A stretch of 64,000 nucleotides of DNA from Phoronis australis (Eukaryota > Phoronida > Phoronidae), in assembly GCA_002633005.1 (NCBI GenBank), contig NMRA01000576.1, forward strand, positions 1 to 64,000, given 5' to 3'. Below, in pieces: positions 56,851 to 64,000 of the stretch (position 1 is its first letter; each line of letters starts with the position of its first letter). The notes beneath the pieces are model-generated. The model searched no databases, was not told the origin of the DNA, and saw nothing but the letters and a program-made list of their open reading frames with translations. The position numbers and the translations under genes were made by a program.

Positions 56851-57335
56851 GACCTTTCTCGACTCGCTTCGGCTTTGGAACTACTTTCTATGTCAAAGGC
56901 CCAGGGTCGGAGGTCGTGACCTATTAAGAAAAGCCGAGCTATTTTTGTCAAATAATGCTTTTACTCAAAACCAATTGAAAACTAAAACAAAATATAAATA
57001 AAGTGAATCTATAAATTAAGGTTTAGCAACTATTATAACTTACTACACATTTTATCACGCTAAGCTTCGACCAGGAAAATATCGTCTACTAAAGTAGGTT
57101 ACCTCTAGTAACTGGCTATAATGCTCAAGTCAAAGGATCCCGACGACACGATACCCGCATTCAAATTCGAGATCGGTGATTTACAAGTGAGGGAACACGA
57201 GAGAAAAATTTCACTGAATTAAAATATCGTTTTTATGGAAATTATGCGTCTTATTTTTCATAGCGTATAATTGTCGGTGCAATGCCCTTTGCTGAACATG
57301 CGATTGTAGCGCGTGCTCATTTTAATACTCTATTT
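56851..57335. other. Non-coding gap
   Basis: No recognised features. Confidence 0.5.
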
Positions 57336-57339
57336 TCAC

Positions 57340-57440
57340 GTTCGATGACGTCAGCCGCTGAGTTGTTTAGTTGTAAAGTCGGCGACTCGAAGCTCTTGAG
57401 GCCCGGGTTCGAATCCGGCCTCGGTTTCAAGCCAAAATGT
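57340..57440 (+). repeat. tRNA-like sequence, probably SINE head or tRNA relic
   Basis: An exact internal promoter B-box, GGTTCGAATCC, lies at 57406-57416 within CCCGGGTTCGAATCCGG, which would form a T-arm-like stem. About 50 bp upstream, GCCGCTGAGTTGTTTAG resembles a degenerate A-box region. I cannot pair an acceptor stem, so an intact tRNA gene is unlikely. Confidence 0.5.
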
Positions 57441-57444
57441 TTTC

Positions 57445-59153
57445 TCACTAATGAGATAAATTTATGGGTTATTACACTGTTGTATCTGCCAGTCGAGGCT
57501 AATATTGTGGTATAAATAGAAATATGCTTGAAGTCATTGACACATTTATTTTAATGACGTAGTCAATTCCCACCACCACGTGGATCAGCAAAAGCAGATA
57601 ATGCTGTTTGATAGACCTGAACGTTATGTGAACACTTAAATTACAAAGCAGGTACTGTATCACTGTTTTTGGAGTCGCATGTAGGCAACTAGTGATCAAG
57701 TGTTGTTGGTTCCCTTATATAAAAGTAAAATGTCAGACTTATATACTGTACGGTAAACGGATAATAAGAAAAATATCGTCACGCCATGTTGTATTGACTA
57801 CAGTCTATGTCCACCTCAAGCTACTGTACAAAAGTAACTTTAAAAATAGTGTCAAGTTTTCACTGAAGCAGTGATAGCTTCTTTTTGGTAGATCAGTTAA
57901 CACTTGTTGCCACTGTAAGACCACTGCCCTCAAGGCAATGGACTGGGTGGCCCCCTGGAAGTCAAGTTTGTACACGCTTGTACTTCTCTCAAGTATCTGC
58001 TAATTATGGACGCCAGTGGCAATGGAGTATAGACCTTTCTTAATCTTTGAACGCATACTTCTTAGATTTCTTATTGAAGTACCTGTGTAGCCTCTACGTG
58101 TCAACGATTGTGAATAGTTGGAATAAAATTGAGCACTGAAACACTAAAACCAAAGATACATTGCAAAGAAAACCACCAGTGGGTACAAGTAGGCCTAATG
58201 ATAAGCGTACCTATGCCACTGACTGAATGCTAGTATCAACAAGTGTGAGAGTTTGCAAATTAGAAAGATGATGCAAGAACTAATGCACATATTGCCATTT
58301 GGCATCACAAATGTTGATGGCCATTGCAAAACACTTCGTGGTTTACATGGACCTAGAGCTCTAAGACTGGAAATTTAACCCAAGGCAACATGGTTATGTA
58401 CCAAGTGCTACTCAGCAGCCGTTGCATGAATATAAAGCTACCACATAACTGGTTTTTCAAGCTCAAACAAAGTTCATACTACCATCACCCACCTATCAGT
58501 AAGCAATAAGAAACAAACATTCACAGACGATAGAGTTGCGTTGTTTCAGAACAATTACTGTGGCTAGAAAACCCAGTTCTATATCCATGCAGCTTAACTT
58601 TTGATTTTAACCACTTACCAGCATTAAATTGACCTCGGCTTTTTCCTTATTCAGATGAGAAATAATTTTTGGTCTTGCAAAGAAGTGGCAGTTCCTTTTG
58701 GTTAGTGCGTTTTGAGCATGTAAAAGGGGGCGCACGCGCACTTGCTGTGCGAGTTCTTTATGAAGTCATTTGATGAATTATATGACATGTTACCCCACTA
58801 AGCACAGAAGAGTGGTGTCCATGGATCTAGTCAAGAGTAAAAGAATCCGGAAGAACTCGTCGTTCCGTCAGTATTGTAACAGTAAAGGCGAAACATTGTT
58901 ACGTTAGCATGTGGTTTGTTTACAATCCACAATGCCTTCATTAATTAATACGTGTTGTAGTGGTAAAATTAGAGGTAGTAGGCGTCCAAAGCCCACCGTA
59001 TCACCTTAAGCACTGAACGTAACTTACGGTGCGTAGGCGCTACGTTCAAATGTCAAAAGATGACTGGCTGCGCCTACGTGCGCCTACGCCTCACTACAGC
59101 ACTGTAATTACAGGATCCTTTGAAATTAGACGTTCTTTTTTCTCTTTTGTTAG
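57445..59153. other. Gap, possibly 5' intron or upstream region of gene 2
   Basis: At 59031-59089, GCGTAGGCGC is followed by two copies of its complement (GCGCCTACG), able to pair as a hairpin. The ATG at 59050 in the frame of the GTPase is not preceded by a recognisable promoter. No other feature. Confidence 0.45.
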
Positions 59154-59752
59154 TAATCTGAGGACCAACGTGAATGAGGAAAGAAGACGTTTGCTCAAAC
59201 TGAAAACTGTTGGGAACGTGAACATTGCTGTTTTTGGACCTAAAGGTGTGGGGAAAAGCTCACTCATCAATGGCATCATCGCTGCAGTGACACAGGAAGG
59301 TTATCGCGAAATTACAACCACTGGACTCATGGAGAACACTAATGCTGTAACACAATGTTTCCAAGGGTTTACTCGCTGTGGAACTGATCGTCGTGAAGAC
59401 CTGAGAGAAAATGAAGAATTACTGCATGAAATGAAGAATTTACCACGGTTGATCGACATACCAGGTTTCTCAGAAGAAAATAGTCCAGCCTACCAAGAGT
59501 TACTCAAAGCGGTGTTGTTTGGTCGAATTAAAGACGGCGATTCGCTCCGTGAGGCGATCGAAGATGCTGGGACAGATCCAGATAACAGGCGGGCAATATT
59601 GGATCGTTTCCCCGTTGAAGAGGCAGGTGAAGAGTGGAAGGCACATCGACTTGTTTTTGTTGCTTCTACTGTTGGTGGCTTTCCCGAAAGTTTGATTCAG
59701 CTGGTAAACAATGTAGCGACATCTAGAGGCGAATGCCGCATGAGCCAACCCG
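59154..59752 (+). CDS. Gene 2 exon: GTPase domain, IFI44-like
   Basis: A strong acceptor (TTTTTTCTCTTTTGTTAG) and GTAAGT donor bound 599 bp, open, taking one base at the start and leaving one. Visible motifs: G1 P-loop GPKGVGKSS (residues 29-37 of the visible protein), Thr-rich switch region (ITTTG), G3 DIPG (102-105). LFGRIKDGDSL follows, matching the G-x-I-x-D-G segment seen after the G3 of IFI44-type GTPases. The hydrophobic LVFVAS strand precedes the exon end. IFI44-like proteins are interferon-inducible in vertebrates and expanded in some invertebrates. The exon could also be read through from ATG 59050, but the splice site is more convincing. GIMAP or dynamin families fit less well. Confidence 0.8.
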
Positions 59753-62700
59753 GTAAGTTGATAGTTTTGCTTATAATTATAGGAATTGAGCTGGTTGCAA
59801 CAGAATAAAGATTAACAGCACACAAAGTTTGGATAGTTGGAAATGTTCTTCAAAGAAATTGCTTATTAAACATGACATTTGATCTTATTACGATACCACG
59901 CCAAATATTATTAAATGGACTAGCGGTAGTGCTTTCGACCTGACAGAGTTGCATTTTTTCCAACTGTCGAATCAAAGTCCTGCCATTCATAAGCGGTTAC
60001 AGTATTTACTTCAATAAAATTTAATACCATAACCTCTTAGTGTACTGACAGGTCACGTGATTTTCTATTTTGTAAATCATAGTACGTCACAGTTGCTTCT
60101 TTAAAGTTCTTCTCTCACGCGTTGTTAACCCTTATTACATGGTTAGAGGATGTTATAAGGATCCAAGAAGTATCTACCCCATAACTAATACACGATCCGT
60201 ACTCGAAAAAAGTTTAAATGAACGCGCCACTCACGATTCGCACCCGAAGAACCACCGCCATTTTGAACTTGCTGCGAACGCGGAAGTACAATGCATTCAG
60301 GAACCCAGGCCGAGAAAACGCCGTCAGTGCGACTGGAGCAGTGCCTGTACTGTTACCAGCCAGCAAACGGGGATAAAATAATCGACAGCGAGCCTTAATT
60401 TTAATAAAATCAAAATACAGACAATTTTACCGAATTTGCTGAAGAAATGTGGCGAATAAATTTTGACAGAAATTATTTTGCCAGACTCGGGATCGCAGCC
60501 TATCAGACCCGGTGCGGATCGAGACCAGACACTGGCGAACGGTAGGCTAAATGCATGCGGGTGCAAGCTGTTTTGTCGAAGTAAAATGGTCAAATCATAA
60601 ATGCTGCATATATTCAAGGGTAGTTTCAGAAACTTGCATGAAATTACGGGCTGGTTAGTCCTGTGTCACACTGCCGCGGCAGACCTTAGTTAGCCTCAGT
60701 CACCAGCTACCAGTGAAGACTATCGTCAAAATACAGCTTGTTAGTAGGCCTATACAGCTTTGCGCCAAGGCTACCCTTAGGCCTAACTGGTCGCTGGCCA
60801 CAGCGCTCGCTCAAACGAGGTTTACTTAGAACTTGGGTACTTCTGGCGAACTGTGCAAAGTTGTTGGCTTTCAATAGAGATTTTCCCAGACTTTGTATGA
60901 GCGCACCAAGCCTAAAAGAATGGGGGGCTGGAATTTTTGGGAATGTCTATCTTTTACTATACGATTCAGTGGGTATGTTCAGAGCTATGAATTGCAGACT
61001 CTAAATTTTGGTACTTCCTGTCTTCTAGTGGAATATTGTCTCATTTTCTATTTTTTCGGAATTCGTGCTTCTGTGACTGAGGCAGACCCTTTTCCAGTTC
61101 TCCAAAAAGGGGGCTCGTTCGAGCACATAAGTATGAGAAGTCCAATACAACATGTTATCATTTTTTATTCATTAACCCAAAATGATTCAAACTTTTAACA
61201 TAATAAGTAACTTAAAATGCACAATACTTTACAACATTTAGCATTGCAAACACTATTCAACAGCAACAGTTTCAATTATATGAAAGTGGACATACATGTA
61301 ACTATTACCATGGTGACGGAATAGTGTTTCCTTACACCAGAATTTGACAAGCATCATTGAAAAAATATGAAGTTGCAAGTAACAAGAATTAGAGGCTTGA
61401 AGCTTCACAATCCAACATAGCTTATTTCTCAAATTAAGATTATTCATATTGTTAACTTGATAACCTGAATTAAGAAGCAATAAGTTACAAAACATGACTT
61501 GAAAGCAATTGAGACTTCAAATTTAGAAAAATATGAATCATTTTGTGACACCGAATCAAGTCTTGAAAAGGAGTTACAGTCAAACAAAAAACATTTCAAA
61601 ATTATTTCAACTATTTTTTAGCTTAGTGTAAGATCACCTGAATGTTTTTGCACAAAAAACACGAAAATTGAACAAATTTTCTTTTTTGTAGCAACGTTTG
61701 TCAAAATGTTTCAACGTTAAATCTTCACAAGTTACAAAGTAGCCGATTGAACATGCCTTTCAGTTCAGCAAAAGTCGCCATGTTGTCGGTGCCGCCAGAA
61801 ATGAGACGAAGTCCAACGGGAATTGTGAGCACATTTATCACTTAATGAGTAACAACTGCGAGGCTGAAATTTAGTGAACACTGTTAAATCGTGCAGAATA
61901 GTAAGTAAAGATATGTCTAACTAAATTTCACCGTCATTTGTTGGCGAAAACAATTTACACAAAGTTTTAAACTCGTAACTTTTCCCGCTGTCCTCCAATA
62001 TGGCCGACGCGATCCAAACAAAGTGACTCAAATTTCGACACAAAACTTGCAATAACTTTACACTGCTTGCCCTGATTCTGATACTTTTTCGATTTTTACT
62101 GAGTAGAATGCACTACCTTTCCGATGATAGCAAAGTACTTTTTCAAAACGATAAAAAATAAAACCGAAAAAAATAGGTTCGACCCAAATTGGTTCCTAGG
62201 TTCGACCGGCCTACGTAAGGAACTAAACACCAATGCTATTTTAACATACTAAGTACGCGTAACATTCCAAAAAACATCAACGACCACTAACTACAAACTA
62301 TAAATACACTACACATGCAAACGAATCACGAGATATTACTAAGAAAACAAAATAATGAAGACTTTTCGAGCAAGCGGTAGCACATTCAGTTACAAGGAAA
62401 AAATGGCGGCTTTCAGGACAAGTTCCTGAACTGATGAGCCGGAAATGTGGGTACAGAAATAACCGATGACAACCGGTAATCATACGCTCAGAGAGAAGGG
62501 TCAAATACTGTTCAAAAATCGCTTTTGGCAAGAAAGGCGAAAAGAATATAAAGAAAGGGTGTCGAAAATAAGATTTTATGTGGTAAGTATTTTCTGATAC
62601 TGGAACCACATGGGCAGTTCGAGAGAAGGACTTTAAACAGAATCTGAAGGTGGTCTTATGGGGTAGTGAATTTCAATATGGCGAGACTATCTCGAAATTC

Positions 62701-63267
62701 AGCTAATTTATGAATGCAGAAGTTTTCGCACATTTCTGTTTATTATTTAGCATTCCAGTGATGAACAACGCAATCTGAACGTCGAAAGAACTTTTACTCT
62801 TTTTTTTTTCAAGACCTCACTTTTATTAGGGCTATGCGATACAGGGCATTGCTTTTAAGGTTACCTACATGACAGCAGGCTGGACGTGGATTGTGCAGTT
62901 GGAAATAACGAAACTTCAGCTGGTCAAAAACAGTATACAGTCGTTTATTCAATACTACATGTATTTATGTACAAGCAAGACTGTAATCAGCGTATTATGA
63001 TAGTCGGTCCTGCATGTAGATATTTGTACATACTGAGCGATTGCATTTAACGTCAGATCTTTGGGCTGACGGCGATTGTACCCGGCAATACACACGTTGT
63101 ATGGTGTAGTGGATCTCTAATATAATGTTCATTAATATTAGAGACAAACTAGCTCGCAATTGAATATTTATCCAAGAATAGTAATTTACCATGCACCAGT
63201 AAGTATGCATGTGGAGTAATTGTATAAGAATTTATTTCAAATAAACTAGTATGGCTTTCTGTTGTAG
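59753..63267. other. Gene 2 intron
   Basis: About 3.5 kb without recognisable elements. ORFs within it have no family features. Confidence 0.65.
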
Positions 63268-63752
63268 ATGTTCCAGTGTTTCTTGTCATCACCAAAACCG
63301 ACCTTAAAGAAAGCACAACGGAATACGAGAAGAAAAAAACGAAATTGGTTAAGGGGCTCGGCTTAGATGGTAGCGAAGACTTGAAATGTTTTGAAATCAC
63401 AAATTACACAAGCGCAAATGCCCCGGAGCGTTTCGATCGCAATTACCCTGAAATCGACATCAATATTTTAAAATTTCTTAGAAAAGTCTCTAATCCTATG
63501 TACCAAGTTACAGAACCAAACAACTTTTTCCACCAGGACCCTGACGGGGGATGGTTGTTGAGGTCAGTTAAACGCGCCTGGGAAACATTGCAGCGTCACC
63601 AACGGAAAATTTTGATTTTTCTTTTGATTGCGCTGGTTGCGGTGTGTTTGTTATTCACTTTATTCCAAATGAAACCAGGCGAGTGGCTAATTGTTTTTAT
63701 TACAACCATGGTCGTAGCAGTTTCCGGAGCACTGGTGGTGATGAGACTATGA
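63268..63752 (+). CDS. Gene 2 last exon: G4 motif and two membrane helices
   Basis: The acceptor GGCTTTCTGTTGTAG supplies two bases that complete the aspartate codon begun at 59752. The protein continues VPVFLVITKTD, giving the G4 guanine-specificity motif TKTD (209-212), then a helical region, ITNYTS as a possible G5 region, and a conserved-looking INILKFLRKV helix. The end has two hydrophobic helices (about 315-333 and 340-359, separated by MKPGEW), so the enzyme is probably membrane-anchored by a C-terminal hairpin. Stop TGA at 63750-63752. The visible protein is 361 residues. Confidence 0.8.
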
Positions 63753-64000
63753 AGAGTTTGGAGTGTACCACTACACGTTTTTGGCCTTTGATAAAACAGA
63801 ACAAATCACGAGACCATTCATTGTTCGACATGTATACATACATACTCCCTCAGGCGTTTTGACGAACTTCAGTCAAGCATCATCAATAACTGGTTCCATA
63901 ACCAAATCACGTGTGCATCCAGCCTAAAATATAGGGGGTTCGACTTTTTGACAATGTGTACCCTTTACTAACAAAAAAGCGGGGGACTAAAAAAACGGGG
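63753..64000. other. 3' flank of gene 2
   Basis: No AATAAA is seen before the window ends, so the polyadenylation site may lie outside. Confidence 0.5.

Overview
The window is animal nuclear DNA: AT-rich, intron-rich and crowded with dead transposable elements. No species can be named. The mix of elements (Tx1/L1-like and CR1/Jockey-like LINEs, Penelope GIY-YIG fragments, pogo/Tigger, an ISL2EU/Harbinger-type relic, a THAP-domain relic, BEL/Pao gag, palindrome-bearing satellites) together with an IFI44-like GTPase suggests a marine invertebrate such as a cephalochordate, hemichordate, echinoderm or mollusc. There is no bacterial-type gene layout, CRISPR array or rRNA. All gene models here are inferred from open frames, splice-site sequences and intron phase; none has transcript support.

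Gene 1 (plus strand, about 14-42 kb, 5' end not found). Four exons join in phase to a stop codon: 34013-34680 (membrane segment plus long coiled coil), 37894-38021 (second membrane segment), 40538-40820 and 41629-41846 (a cytosolic-looking alpha/beta domain, perhaps TIR- or SEFIR-like). Upstream, an 81-bp exon (28471-28551) and a tandem array of five 78-bp exons (14068, 20506, 21966, 23428, 24897) all have the same symmetric phase, which is the phase that exon 34013 accepts. The array (13.47-25.95 kb) is built of alternating A and B units of about 1.45 kb. Most units carry a roughly 230-bp inverted-terminal-repeat element; one unit keeps the empty site. The array is broken by a 4-kb nested insertion, a Penelope fragment and a pogo fragment.

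Gene 2 (plus strand, 59-63.7 kb, 5' end not found). Exons 59154-59752 and 63268-63752 encode a GTPase with G1, G3 and G4 motifs, an IFI44-like layout and two C-terminal membrane helices.

Between the two genes, 47.8-53.2 kb is a degenerate satellite of monomers of about 400 bp. It carries six perfect 13-bp DR1 nuclear-receptor-type motifs and many near matches, plus long palindromes that mark a higher-order repeat. Around 47.2 and 56.6 kb are two copies of a promoter-like module with palindromic CRE motifs; the second also has a TATA box.

The left 13 kb and the intergenic gaps are mostly relics: a Penelope fragment between 30-bp inverted repeats (3.55-4.18 kb), a THAP relic (4.5 kb), a Tx1-like LINE (5.2-8.0 kb), a 67-nt hairpin (10.8 kb), a DDE transposase relic (11.6-12.0 kb) and a fold-back element (12.4-12.8 kb). 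A second, longer Tx1-like LINE (29.75-34.0 kb) ends about 12 bp before the main coiled-coil exon of gene 1. Both genes look like membrane-anchored, possibly immune or stress-related proteins. That functional reading is inference.
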